This document shows, piece by piece, positions 1 to 21,442 of a stretch of 64,000 bases of DNA. The translations under genes were made by a program, and so were the position numbers. The notes beneath the pieces are model-generated. The model ran no database searches. It saw nothing but the letters and a program-made list of their open reading frames with translations, and was not told where the DNA came from. The DNA lies in assembly GCF_045679555.1 (NCBI RefSeq), contig NC_092092.1, positions 20,010,469 to 20,074,468 on the forward strand, written 5' to 3'. Numbering within the stretch: position 1 is the first letter of the stretch; every line of letters starts with the position of its first letter. This stretch comes from Salvelinus alpinus. Its lineage: Eukaryota; Chordata; Actinopteri; Salmoniformes; Salmonidae.

Positions 1-164
1 TAAGCAAGGTTTAAAATTAATATTATATTTATTTTTTACAATATATCAGTTTCGGCTTCTTACGATCAATTTGCAGTCTACAAATGATTTGTAATTATGT
101 TCTGGCCCGACCATTCCAAAAATTGAATCTAGTTGATGATGCCTCCTATAGGACTTCCTCTCAC

Positions 165-10149
<9,985 letters not shown>

Positions 10150-10460
10150 TGCTTTAGGAAAAAATAAAGCTAGTTAGCTGGATAACCAATATGTCATGGA
10201 ATAGTTAGCTAACACGAGAAAATAAACTGGCTAGTTACTGTAGCGCAGGTACACTGACTAGTTAGCTTGCCGTTTCTTTATTTGAATGACAGTTGGTGCA
10301 AGTGACTGATAAACAGTTTCATGCAATGTAGGAAGGGGAGGGAAGCTATTCTATCATCTGATTGAGTGGTAAAGCCGGACGTTATTCAGCTAGCTAGTAA
10401 GCTAACGTCCCAGCAACAATAAAAAAGAACTTCCGGGTCAGTAAATTTTCCAAATAAAAG
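10150..10460 (-). promoter_or_regulatory. ppp1r21: ppp1r21 5'UTR and proximal promoter region
   Basis: This lies directly upstream of the ppp1r21 start codon. On the minus strand it contains an ETS-type core (CCGGAAGT, plus-strand position about 10431-10438), typical of TATA-less housekeeping promoters. No TATA box is obvious. The transcription start cannot be placed from sequence alone. Position and motif support the call, but no expression evidence is available. Confidence 0.4.
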
Positions 10461-10599
10461 TCCTCCACGTAATAGTAGAAAAGCGTCAATAAACGGTATA
10501 ATTTATTATATGAAAAATAATTGTCTATAACTTAACAATGATTCATATTTGTTCTTATTTAAGTGACATTTGAACCAGGAAAACATGTTTCAATGTCAA

Positions 10600-10755
10600 A
10601 TAAGGAATAACACATTTCCGTATAAAGTATACACATATAGCACTGCACAGGAAAACTATCGAACGTGTGTCCATAAAACCATGGTCTAGTCTACTCACTG
10701 GAGTCCCTAGAAAACAAATGAGGTGGGTTTTAACAAAAAGATAGGCCATAGGAAG
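10600..10755. repeat. Diverged direct repeat, copy 1 (copy 2 at 19160-19300)
   Basis: Shared landmarks with 19160-19300 include ATATAGCACTG, GTGTGTCCATAAAAC, GTCTAGTCTACTCA and AGAGTCCCTAG in the same order and spacing. A shorter related stretch (ATTCATATTTGTTC) is at 10540 and 15295. No coding potential: the parallel ORFs on the minus strand reflect DNA similarity only. Confidence 0.65.
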
Positions 10756-10951
10756 TGTTGCTGGACTTTTACTGTGGTTAAAAAGTGTAAAATGTGCTGG
10801 TCTAGTTCCAAGTGTTCCAAGATGATGTAAACTTTAAACTTTAAAGGGAAACTATAAATACATGTAACTACAATCCTTTATAATTTATTTAACCAGAGGT
10901 CACACTGAGATTTATGCTGCAAGAAAGCAGCATACATATACTGTAGTCAAG

Positions 10952-11232
10952 GATGGGCAAAACTTCCAAAATTCAATTACACAAAATACAATTACAAAAA
11001 AACATAAAGATCAATGTATCAAAATAAACAACAAAATGATTGTATTTTGAAATGTATTTAATGAAATACTTAAAAAGGTGCAATATGCAGAAATCACTCC
11101 ACCATTTCCTGGTTGCTAAAATTCTAATAGTTTGCCTAATTTCAGTTTGTGACAAAACATAAAATGTAATGAATCATTGTACCATCTAAACCGCTGTGAA
11201 ATATATTTTCAATAACCATAAATATATTCCTG
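10952..11232. repeat. Dispersed AT-rich salmonid repeats
   Basis: 10952-11075 is an AT-rich block built on AAATACAATT/ATTTGAAATGT motifs. 11075-11232 contains the phrase CCATTTCCTGGTTGCTAAAA, which I recall as a widespread salmonid repeat. The AT-rich block resumes after the Tc1 fragment at about 11740-11950. No terminal repeats could be assigned. Confidence 0.45.
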
Positions 11233-11732
11233 ACAGTTTATGCAGAAATTATTCGGTTGTGCAAACCCACAGTTTCATCAGCTCTCCGGGTTGCTGGTCT
11301 CAGACAATTCTTCAGGTGAATAAGTCGATGTGTTTGTGGTAGAGAAATTAACATTAAATTCTCTGGCAACAGCTCTGGTGGACATTCCTGCAGTCAGCAT
11401 GCCAATTGCATGCTCCCTCAACTTGAGACATCTACGGCATTGTGTTGTGTGACAAAACTGCACAGTTTAGCCTTTTATTGTCCCCAGCACAAGGTGCACC
11501 TGTGTAATGATCATGCTGTTTAATCAGCGTCTTGATATGCCACACCTGTCTGGTGAATTGATTATCTTGGCAAAGGAGAAATGCTCACTAACAGGAATGT
11601 AAACAAATTTGAGCAAAACATTTGAGAGAAATAAGCTTTTTGTACAAATGGAACATTTCTGGGATCTTTTATTTCACCTCATGAAACATGGGACCAACAC
11701 ATAACATATTGCGTTTGTATTTTTGTTCAGTG
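11233..11732 (-). mobile_element. Tc1-like element fragment (CACTGAACAAAAAT family), 5' part
   Basis: The right end ATTTTTGTTCAGTG at 11719-11732 is followed by TA. The minus-strand frame 11278-11463 encodes CLKLREHAIGMLTAGMSTRA, the start of a Tc1 helix-turn-helix. The left part is missing. A more complete copy with both ends is at 41115-41880. Confidence 0.8.
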
Positions 11733-12394
11733 TATTTCATTGAGCGTGCCATCAGACTTCTGATACCAATGCAGGGTGAAAGGGGACATGAAATGGTGAA
11801 CTGCTATGAATTTGCATAAAGTATTTTGAAAATACAAATTACAGCACTCAAAAGTATCTTGTTTCAAAATACATTGGAGTGTAGTTCAGCCCAGTGTAAT
11901 GTTAATGACAAAACACTCCAGTGAAATACATATTTAAAATATATCCAACAGAAATTTTGCATTTAGTAAACGCATGAGACACAACAAACCATAAAATACA
12001 ACAATGAATGGAAGTTAAAAAGGCGCAAAGTGCATAAAAAAGGTTAAAAGAGCAGGTTTAAATACATGTGCAATTTGTGGTCAGCAGCCCTCCAATCTGG
12101 GATTTAAAATCATCAATCAGAGTAAAATGATCTAGTTTTAGGTCCTTCTGTAAAGTGTTCCAAGATAAGGTAAATGGAAACTATAGAGGACTTGCAGTTG
12201 ACGTACGACGCCTCCTGGTGGCCATGTTGGAAGACCACATTAATTCATCGACAACAGCTGAGTGACTACCACAAACTGCTTGATAATGGTGCCTTAAACT
12301 AGTTGATTCATCACCATGGTCATTTTCTGTTCAGTATTTGCCTGCTCCAACAAGGCAGGAAAGACAACGAGGATTTTTTTTTTTACAGATTCCC

Positions 12395-12962
12395 TGCAAC
12401 CATTGGTGACAAGGAGATAGCACGCGCTCCAGCAAGTATATTTCACTGGTCATCCCCAAAGCCAACACTTCCTTTGGACGCCTTTCCTTCCAGTTCTCTG
12501 CTGCCAATGACTGGAACGAATTGCATAAATCTCTGAAGCTGGAGTCTTATATCTCCCTCTCTAACTTTAAGCATCAGCTGTCAGAGCAGCTTATTGATCA
12601 CTGTACCTGTACACAGCCAATCTGTAAATAGCACACCCAACTACCTCATCCCCATATTATTACTTACCCTCTTGTTCTTTTGCACCCCAGTATCTCTACA
12701 TGCACATCTATCACTCTAGTGTTAATGCTAAATTGTAATTATTTCACCTCTAAGGCCTATTTATTGCCTTACCTCCCTACTCTTCTACATTTACACACAC
12801 TGTACATAGATTTTTCTATTGTGTTATTGACTGTACGTTTGTTTATGTGTAACTATGTGTTATTGTTTTTGTCGCACTGCTTTGCTTTATCTTGGCCAGG
12901 TCGCAGTTGTAAATGAGAACTTGTTCTCATCTGGCCGACCTGGTTAAATACAGGTGAAAAAA
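12395..12962 (+). mobile_element. 5'-truncated LINE, 3' end (same family as 61675-64000)
   Basis: From 12430 the sequence encodes the LINE C-terminus (PKPTLPLDAFPSS in one frame, homologous to PKAKTSFGRLSFQFSAA at 62046-63167), then the 3'UTR, the GTCGCAGTTGTAAATGAGAA hairpin tail and an A-rich end. Typical 5' truncation during target-primed reverse transcription. Confidence 0.85.
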
Positions 12963-13612
12963 TACAAAATAAGTGTCAAGAACTGTTGGAAAAATGAACA
13001 CTTTTTTACCCGTCAAGACCCGAATCCAGACAGCCTTCAGTACAGGGTCTACAACAATAATTGTATCACTGGTTAGTCAAATCTGATCAATTTCGAATTT
13101 AGCTGTTATTCTAACCAGCTGTTAACAACAACATTAAATTAGCCAGCTAGATAGCTTATAGTGTAGCTATTAGCATGTGTCACGTGAGTTTCACGTTTTG
13201 GGAAGCAATTTTTTCACCATAAATCTGCACCTTTATAACAAAGGATTACATGCATCTATCATCGCATTTGCAGCCTTCTGTAAAACTACTATTCCTAATG
13301 TTGTGAGTAGATTGGATAGTCACAATGTAGGCTATTAATGAGCACGTAGTGGCATATGTTTGGATGTTAAATGACCAGCATTGGCTATATCAGAGAAGTT
13401 TATTTCCTTTGCAGGGAAAAATGTGGCCTTTTGATAAACATTGCATCCATTTCTACTACACTTTATGACTGGAGACATTATTACCCCAATCATTTTTAAT
13501 ACACAGCCTACACTGCTGACAACAGATCAATGACAACGACCTTGTCTTGAATGTAACCATGTAATCTAGGTCTATAAAAAAAGGATCCAGCTTGCAGTTG
13601 ACAAACTGAGCA
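12963..13612. other. No gene recognised
   Basis: AT-rich, near single-copy-looking sequence between a LINE tail and a Tc1 mosaic. No exon, RNA gene or clear repeat boundary was seen. Confidence 0.5.
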
Positions 13613-15203
13613 ATCGGGGGAGAGGGGCCTTGTTCAGGGAGGTGACCAAGAACCCGATGGTCACTCTGACAGAGCTCCAGAGTTCCTCTGTGGAGATGGG
13701 AGAACCTTCCAGAAGGACAACCATCTCTGCAGCACTCCACCAATTAGGCTTTTATGGTAGAGTGGCCAGACGGAAGCCACTTCTCAGTTAAAGGCACATG
13801 ACAGCCCGCTTGGAATTTGCCAAAAGGCACCTAAAGACTCTTAGACCATGAGACCAATATTCTCTTATGAAACCAAGATTGAACTCTTTGGCCTGAATGC
13901 CAAGCATCACGTCTGGAGTAAACCTGGCACCATCCCTACGGTGAAGCATGGTGGTGGCAGCATCATGTTGTGGGGGTGCTTTGCTGCAGGAGGGACTGGT
14001 GCACTTCACAAAATAGATGGCATCATGAGAAGGTACAATTATGTGGATATATTGAAGCAACATTTCAAGACATCAGTCAGGAAGTTAAAGCTTGGTCGCA
14101 AACGGGTCTTCCAAATGGACAATGACCCCAAGCATACCTCCAAAGTTGTGGCAAAATGGCTTAAGGACAACAAAGTCAAGGTATTGGAGTGGCCATCACA
14201 ATGCCCTGACCTCAATCCCATAGAAAATTTGTGGGTAGAACTTAAAAAGCATGTGCGAGCAAGGAGGCCTACAAACCTGACTCAGTTACACCAGCTCTGT
14301 CAGGAGGGATGGGCCAAAATTCACTCAACTTATTGTGGGAAGCTTGTGGAAGGCTACCCGAAACGTTTGACCCAAGTTAAACAATTTAAAGGCAATGCTA
14401 TCAAATACTAATTGAGTGTATGTAAACTTCTGACCCACTGGGAATGTGATGAAAGAAATAAAAGCTGAAATAAATAATTCTCTCTGCTATTATTCGGACA
14501 TTTTACATTCTTAAAATAAAGTGGTGATCCTAACTGACCTAAGACAGGGACATTTTACTCAGATTAAATGTCAGGAATTGTGCAAAACTGAGTTTAAATG
14601 TAAACTTCCGACTTCAACTGTATGTCAGAGTGACCATCGGGTTCTTGGTCACCTCCCTGACCAAGGCCCTTCTCCCCAGATTGATCAGTTTGACTGGGCG
14701 GGAAGAGTCTTGGTGGTTCCAAACTTAAGAATGATGGAGGCCACTGTGTTCTTGGGGACCTTCAATGCTGCAGAAAAGTTTTGCCTCGTCACAGTACTGT
14801 CTCGGCGCTCTACGGACAATTCCTTCGATCTCACGGCTTGGTTTTTGCTCTGACATGCACTGTCAACTATGGGACCTTTATATAGACAGGTGTGTGTCTT
14901 TCTAAATCATGTCCAATCAAATGAATTTGCCGCAGCTGAACTCCAATCAAGTTGTAGACACATCTCAAGGATGATCAATGGAAACAGGATGCACCTGAGC
15001 TCAATTTTGAGTCTCATAGCAAAGAGTCTAAATACTTATGTAAATTTTTAATTTGCAAACATTTCTAAGAACAAGTTTTTGCTTTGTCATTATGGGGTAT
15101 TGTTTAAAGATTTATGAGGAACATCATTTAATTAATCAATTTTAGAATAAGGATGTAATGTAACAAAATGTGGGAAAAGTCTGAATACATTCCGAATGCA
15201 CTG
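13613..15203. mobile_element. Tc1 mosaic: two families joined and partly inverted
   Basis: Three blocks: 13613 to about 13930 is the middle of the CAGTGCATTC family in plus orientation. About 13935-14620 is the 3' part of the Sleeping Beauty-related family in plus orientation, with its right end GACTTCAACTG and TA at 14621-14622. 14623-15203 is the 5' half of a CAGTGCATTC element in minus orientation, ending GAATGCACTG with TA at 15204-15205. The first junction lies inside a transposase block conserved between the families ([16 protein letters not shown]). Confidence 0.85.
13848..14411 (+). CDS. Chimeric Tc1 transposase C-terminal ORF (187 codons)
   Basis: An open frame covering the DDE catalytic half. 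It contains [19 protein letters not shown] from the CAGTGCATTC family, which lacks the usual first Asp (SYET in place of SDET). It then changes within the [13 protein letters not shown] region to the Sleeping Beauty-related family, with the second Asp in [11 protein letters not shown], then [11 protein letters not shown] with the third Glu, and the standard C-terminus ending AIKY. The N-terminal DNA-binding half lies upstream in broken frames. Full family length is about 340. The catalytic first Asp is missing and there is no helix-turn-helix, so the protein is unlikely to be active. It was probably made by recombination or gene conversion. Confidence 0.8.
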   Translation: MRPIFSYETKIELFGLNAKHHVWSKPGTIPTVKHGGGSIMLWGCFAAGGTGALHKIDGIMRRYNYVDILKQHFKTSVRKLKLGRKRVFQMDNDPKHTSKVVAKWLKDNKVKVLEWPSQCPDLNPIENLWVELKKHVRARRPTNLTQLHQLCQEGWAKIHSTYCGKLVEGYPKRLTQVKQFKGNAIKY

Positions 15204-15624
15204 TATATGAATGGGGAATCCGGGATTCTTGGGACGTTCCTGTATTATTAATGTAGATGATATATGACAAATGTTTGTCTATAAATTAACTACGATTCAT
15301 ATTTGTTCATATCTGTGACATTTGAATAAAATGTGGGTTTTAAAACATTTTACAAAAACATACACATTTTTGTATAGATTATTGGTTGATGTGTTTAGCA
15401 ACAAAACAGATTCTGTGCGCAACTATGGGGCAAAAGGGATTGGCTTAGATTGTTAACAACGTGTAAACTGTATATTTTTTACATAAATACATTTGCACAA
15501 TGAACACTTGTTGTCTCTCAAATACATCATTATAGTTGTTGGTTAGCTAGCGAGCACATTTTTACCATATTAGCATAGACATGACATCAGTCAAAACAAG
15601 ACATAGTATCAATAGACTACCACA

Positions 15625-15835
15625 GTATCATAATACCCATAAAACCTAGTGGTCAAACACGGAAATGGTTCCAATCGGTTTTCCACCATACATTTTATCC
15701 ATTGTGGATTTTAGAAACACTTAAAATAAGGGCTGTGTTTCATGTAGTCTTACCCTGGCATGACATTTTGATAACCATGTAAATCTCTCTCGGACAAGGT
15801 GACTTTTCAATATATTCGCCGGTATTTCCCCCCAC
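15625..15835 (+). repeat. Inverted repeat, left arm (right arm 18590-18800)
   Basis: ATACCCATAAAACCTAG, GATAACCATGTAAATCTCTC and CAATATATTCGCC occur here and, inverted and in reverse order, at 18590-18800. I judge roughly 80-85 percent agreement by eye. It is probably a dispersed repeat inserted twice in opposite orientations. It brackets a Tc1 fragment and the znf706-like pseudogene. Confidence 0.75.
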
Positions 15836-15965
15836 CCACACAAAAAACACGAATTATCTGCTAATGTGGCGATCATATAGAACTACAAATGCCTGTCTCA
15901 AGATTCACGTCAATCACCAGCGCCTTGATGATCTGGACGAGATTGTCGAATCAAGGCAATGTCCA

Positions 15966-16656
15966 AATTTGACATTTTTGGTTCCAACCGGTGTATCTTT
16001 GTGATGCAGAGTAGGTGAACGGATGATCTCCGCATGTGTGGTTCCCACCGTGAAGCATGGAGGAGGATGTGTGAGGGTGCTTTGCTGGTGACACTGTCAG
16101 TGATTTATTTAGAATTCAAAGCACACTTAACTATCATGGTTACCACAGTATTCTGCAACGATACGCCATCCCATCTGATTTGGGCTTAGTGGGACTATCA
16201 TTTGTTTTTCAACAAGACAATTACCCATCACACCTTCAGGCTGTGTAAGGGCTATTTGACCAAGAAGGAGAGTGATGGAGTGCTGCATCAGATGACCTAG
16301 CCTCCACAATCACCCAACCTCAACCCAATTGAGATGGTTTGGGATGAGTTGGACCGCAGAGTAAAGGAAAAGCCGCCAACAAGTGCTCATCATATGTAGG
16401 AAGTCCTTCAAGACTGTTGGAAAAGCATTTCAAGTGAAGCTGGTTGTAGAAAATGCCAAGAGTGCAAAGCTGTCATCAATGGAAAAGGTGGCTACTTTGA
16501 AGAATCTAAAATCCAATTTGATTTTTTTTTTAAATAAATGGTTAATACGTGATTCCATATGTGTTATTTCATAGTTTTGATGTCTTCACTATTATTCTAC
16601 AATGTAAAGAAAAACACTTGAATAGGTAGTTGTGTCCAAACTTTTGACTGGTACTG
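15966..16656 (+). mobile_element. Tc1-like element, 3' half (CAGTACCAGTCAAAAGTTTG family)
   Basis: The right end is AACTTTTGACTGGTACTG with TA at 16657-16658. Upstream there are plus-strand transposase remnants: HHGGG-like block near 16050, QQDNYPSHLQ near 16216 (second Asp), and NPIEMVWDELDRR near 16325 (third Glu). It is split by stops and frameshifts, and the left half is absent. Confidence 0.85.
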
Positions 16657-16686
16657 TATAACACATGCTCCACTCTCAATTTAAAG

Positions 16687-17086
16687 TTGAACTTGACTGA
16701 TGCCGTGGCCATGGCTACTAAGATGGAGGGAACAGCTGCGAACCAGAAGACTCCAGCCAAGGTAGCACTGGTCCACACCTGCCCTGTCTGTCAGGTGAGT
16801 AGTACTGGTTGGTACTGTATGTGCCTTTTAGGTTCCTCTCCATGTGTAGGCTATTGTACTGGCCTGTGTGGTAGTCTTTCATATGTGCAGTAGTTTGTTG
16901 CATCGTATTGCTTAGTTTATCATTTATGTCAACTTTGAAGTCAATCTAAGCCACATTGTTAACTTCCTTCATTTTGTACTTGACATTTATAGATGCAGAC
17001 CCGAAGACATTCAAGTAGCACTTTCAGAGCAAGCATCCCAAGTCTCCAGTGGTCCCAGTACTGATGTACTTGATGTGCAGGCCTAA
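16687..17086 (+). pseudogene. znf706-like C2H2 zinc-finger pseudogene (two exons)
   Basis: Exon A, about 16687-16794, encodes NQKTPAKVALVHTCPVC and ends CAG|GTGAGT. Exon B, 16993-17086 after TTTATAG, reads DPKTFK*HFQSKHPK and, in another frame, ends DVQA and TAA at 17084-17086. ZNF706 is a ~76-residue protein with one C2H2 finger, whose C-terminal half has the same order (a CTVCR-like knuckle, DPKTFKQHFESKHPK, a DVQA end). Here a base is lost just after the exon B start, the Gln before the first zinc-binding His is TAG, and a further shift precedes the end. The retained intron argues against a processed copy. The lysine/glutamine-rich N-terminus of the family is replaced by unrelated sequence. 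Confidence 0.7.
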
Positions 17087-18585
17087 GGGACCACACACAC
17101 TCAAATGGACCTACAGCTGGGGTAAGATTCTTCCATCATTCACACTCAGTAGACATAGTGTAAACAAAATGCTGTCCTCAATGCTTAAATTGTATTGTCT
17201 ATGGCTCAATTTGTGGAAATGCTGTGATTGCTCATAGTCTTTAATGTTGTGATTTCCAGACACACTATGACCACGGTTTAAATGCTGCAACTGAGAAGGA
17301 ATGACGTCAAGGGACACACGATGAGACCCCGAGTATGATTAGACATGGGCCAGATATTTGCGACTACGACCTGAAAGGGGTGCAGAAGCACACCAACACC
17401 CTATTTTATGTTTATTCCATGGCCAACCATCTCTCTAGCTACCCCTTATTCCACACGATGCCTTTTATGCTCCATGGTCCCTCAACTTCTGACACTTTAT
17501 AACTATCCATCTTATCTCCTACCTACCCTACCTTCACCCATTTTCCCTATGCTGCTTCCTTCACTTGTTCTTCTCCTGATTTCATAACATCTAGACTCAG
17601 TAACACGTTTAAAAGTATTGTGGTGTACTGTTCTTGCTACCTTTTTTTCAACAAAATGGGTGTTGATATAGCTGCATTTAGGCATAGCTTCCTTGTTTTG
17701 AGTCTAAGTGTTTCTGATTCAGCTGGAGTTTACCTTGTATTTTATATAAAACCTACCTTACACATCCATTTTCCATTTGTAACTCGCCCACCGAAATTAC
17801 AATATGCTGTTTTACATTTTGTTATTTGTTGCTGGTCTAATTCCTAAAATGGAAAAGCAGAAGAATCTGTGTGCTCTTGGACAGTAACATTTTATATGGT
17901 GCTCTTCGATGTTCCAGGTTTGTGGCATTGATGAAGAAATCATTTAATGTTTACTTATTCAGATGTTTATATGTTATGTATAAAAGGCATATGTATGCAT
18001 TGTTTACTATTTTGATTTCTTTAAAACAAGGTAATTGTTGGAGTTCATGTGATTGATGTGTGGCTAGGTGTATTCTTGTCAAATAAATATGCTTATTCAT
18101 TCATGATTATGGATACATTGTGCAATGAGTTAATTTGCCATGAATCTGCAACAGAACATGTCAAACAAGTTAGTTCTGAATTGATTTAATACAGCACTGC
18201 ATTCGGACACCATGAATTGAAATAGATGTCACCTTGTTCATATAGTTGGCAGAAATGATAAGCAATTAAATAAAAACACCACTGGCTGAAAAAGAAGAGG
18301 CTCTGGAAAAATAAGAGTATGTTGCCCATTATATCATCTAGGTAGGTTGCTAGCTATATAGCTTCTTTGAAAAAAAACGAGCCTAGTATTATTCATGGCA
18401 CATTATACATATCTGATTGCTACTAGGATATTCTGTAAATGATTTGGATCAAAGTAGGTAGTAGCTAGCTGGCTGCCATCAAAGATGTCAGCAAGAGATA
18501 ACGTGCAGGAGGAGCTTGCAAGGATTTGTAGTCTTGCACGATGTCTACTTTGATGCTAATTAGCATTTTCGAATATGAGAGTAAA
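17087..18585. other. Unassigned; possible 3' continuation of the znf706-like relic
   Basis: No reading frame resembles a known protein. A donor-like GGGGTAAGA at about 17117-17125 and an AATAAA at about 18082 (TCAAATAAATATGC) would fit an old 3'UTR, but this is inference. ORFs at 17620-18056 show no family features. Confidence 0.35.
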
Positions 18586-18589
18586 TAGA

Positions 18590-18800
18590 GGCGAATATAT
18601 TGATAAAAGTCACCTTGTTCGAGAGAGATTTACATGGTTATCAAAACGTCACGCCAGGGTAAGCCTACACGAAACATAGCACTTATTGGAAGTGTTTTTA
18701 AAATCCCAAATGGATAAAATTAATGGTGGAAAAACGATTGGAACTATTTCTGTGTTTGACCGCTAGGTTTTATGGGTATTATGGCGTGTCCACTGTGGGG
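18590..18800 (-). repeat. Inverted repeat, right arm (left arm 15625-15835)
   Basis: Complementary to 15625-15835: GAGAGAGATTTACATGGTTA, CCAGGGTAAG and CTAGGTTTTATGGGTAT in reverse order. It is slightly diverged, with several indels. Confidence 0.75.
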
Positions 18801-18976
18801 CTCAATAATTAGATACAACGAGCCGAAGCGAGCCACCTACGATTCCCAACATGGCATCTACTTTTCGTTGTTGCTAGCTATCTGACCATTCAGAATCATA
18901 ACAACGCACTCCTTTCGGCCACATTGATGCGCGTGCATCATTTTCGTGAAGTTGTCAGCCAACCCTTCTATACTTA

Positions 18977-19168
18977 AACTATAAGGCACGAGGGGGTGTG
19001 GTATATTGGCCATATATCACAAACCCCTGAGGTGCCTTATTGCTATTATAAACTGATTACCAATTAAATTAGAACAGTAAAAAAAAAAAAATCTTAAACT
19101 GTGGTATACGGTCTGATATACCAGAGCTTTCAGCCAATCAGCATCCAGGAGCCAAACTACCCGGTTTA
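18977..19168. repeat. Salmonid non-autonomous repeat (GGTATATTGGCCATATATCA)
   Basis: Contains GTGGTATATTGGCCATATAT, GTGCCTTATTGCTATTATAA, GTGGTATACGGTCTGATATA and CAGCCAATCAGCATCCAGG. I recall this order as a common dispersed repeat in salmonid genomes. It has GTATA-rich inverted internal segments. No ORF. Confidence 0.6.
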
Positions 19169-19300
19169 TAAATACAAATATAGCACTGTCCAGGACATAC
19201 AATCGAAGGTGTGTCCATAAAACGAGGGTCTAGTCTACTCAATAGAGTCCCTAGTATACAAAACAGATGAGTTTGAACAAAAAGCCAGGTCATAGCAATT
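19160..19300. repeat. Diverged direct repeat, copy 2 (copy 1 at 10600-10755)
   Basis: Same ordered landmarks as copy 1: TATAGCACTG, GTGTGTCCATAAAAC, GTCTAGTCTACTCA and AGAGTCCCTAG. It abuts the 18977-19168 repeat, so the true family boundary is unclear. Confidence 0.65.
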
Positions 19301-19712
19301 TCTAAATCCTCAACCATCAGCAAACCTGTGAAAGGCCGCTGTGACTATAGTGACTCCTCCAAGATCAAAGCAAAATAAATGGGGTGAAATTGGGTAAAGA
19401 TGACCTCTAACGGTTGGAAGAGTAGCTACACCTACGAGAAAAGCACGCTTGTCTGTGTTTTTTTATGTCAGGGATGGTCTTTGTGATTTTTTTAAATGAT
19501 TCACATTTTTTAAATCAGCTATATTTTAATGTGGAAAGACTGTTGTCCCATGCTTCCTCTTTTGGGCAAATTTCGTCAAGGCTTTGTCCCTTAATCTCTA
19601 TTTTTTTTTCTAAAATCTCATTTGTTGATAGATTTAAATAATCCTCAATTGCCCAGTTTCTATTCCGAGATGTTAATGCTGTAACGCATGAAGCTGTCAT
19701 AAACCATATTCT

Positions 19713-19833
<121 letters not shown>

Positions 19834-20317
19834 TGCACACACACACATGCACACACTACTGTGGAGCCAGTGGCTCCAGCTCTCTGGTTGCCTGGTAACT
19901 GTTGGCGTGGCGTGGCGTGGTTGCTAGGGCCATGTAGGATGGGGGGAGCCTAAACTGCAGCTCTGATTTCTAGTGAACTGAATTGAGTCAGTCAGTGGGG
20001 AGAAGAGGAGAGGCCACTGCTTGCAGCAGACACGCACACACAGACCCTCTCTGTCTCTCTCTCACACACACACGCATGAGCACACGCACGGATGCGCCTA
20101 ATGAACAATAGAGGCTGTGCCAACGGGGCCTGGGCTAGTCAGACAAGCTCTTATTCAGGGTCACACAGGCAGCCCTAATGGCTCTGGCCAAAAGTAGTAG
20201 ACTACATAGGGGATATAGTTTCATTTAGGACACAGGCAGTGTGTTCATATATCAGACCTCCGTGACTAATTGACCAACAGGGAGGTGTCGTTAGTAGGAT
20301 TTCTGATGGAGCATCCA

Positions 20318-20330
20318 TCACACACACGCA

Positions 20331-20421
<91 letters not shown>
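20318..20421 (+). repeat. (CA)n microsatellite, ~104 bp
   Basis: CA repeats with a few G/T interruptions in the first 25 bases, then pure. A GA-rich tract follows at 20504-20540. Confidence 0.97.
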
Positions 20422-20426
<5 letters not shown>

Positions 20427-20439
20427 TAGACATATACAC

Positions 20440-20503
20440 ACAGTCTTAGATCATAAATAATGAAGAGTGCTTTTCTGGCTGTCTTCTATGTTGACGTTGA
20501 TGT

Positions 20504-20539
<36 letters not shown>

Positions 20540-21317
20540 AATGGGCAGAGAAAGAGAATGGGCAGAGAGAGATCATGGTAAATACTTCCTACAGAACTGT
20601 CACGTGTGCGATTCTGCTTGATTGCATTTCTTTAACAAGCCACACGGTGATGCTGTCTCACAATATTTTCTCTGGGTTTTTCACAATAATACAGAGAGTG
20701 GAAATTAGGTCAGAAATAGCATAGTAGTCTATTCTTTACTTCCTCCTTCCTAGTCAGTGAGGGAGCTGACCTCAAATCATCATGCATTTTCCAACCATTG
20801 TGATTTCATGGACACAGGACCCTGAGTGAGATGGTAAAATGATGCTCCCTTTATGCAGGTTATCAGAAAATGTAGGCTACATAACCCAGGCTATGAAACT
20901 GCCACTTAGGAGTTCTATTCAAACGTAATAAGCCCTTTCAAATAGATTTCTGTTTTGATGGTTAGCACAGGTGGGTAGCTGGTACTTTGTTAGACTTGTG
21001 ATCTTGATCCTGCAAACTACAGTTACTACACTCTGTCACAAAATGGGTGGCATTGGAAGGTCTGCCTAACTGCTTTTACCATTATCAGGCAGATTATATA
21101 TATTTTAAAAAAAGCGTATTTACTTATATAATTATAGGATGCCTTGAAAGAGGGACTGGGGGACATATAGAAGCAGTGCGTAAAAACAAAAATGCTATTA
21201 TGCCCTCTGACAATGTGACAGTTTTCCACCATTTCCATGGTGACAGTATAGTGCACAGGAAGCTGTAGGCAGGGTGTGCATGGGTGGGGAGGGGTATCAG
21301 TACACTCCAGCTGGGCT
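20440..21317. other. No gene recognised
   Basis: Contains a GA-rich tract (20504-20540) and unique-looking DNA. A frame at 21047-21268 has no family features or splice context. Confidence 0.5.

Positions 21318-21442
<125 letters not shown>

Noticed and set aside
13456..13743. 95-codon minus-strand ORF
   Set aside because: Shadow of plus-strand Tc1 remains starting at 13613, with unrelated flanking DNA.
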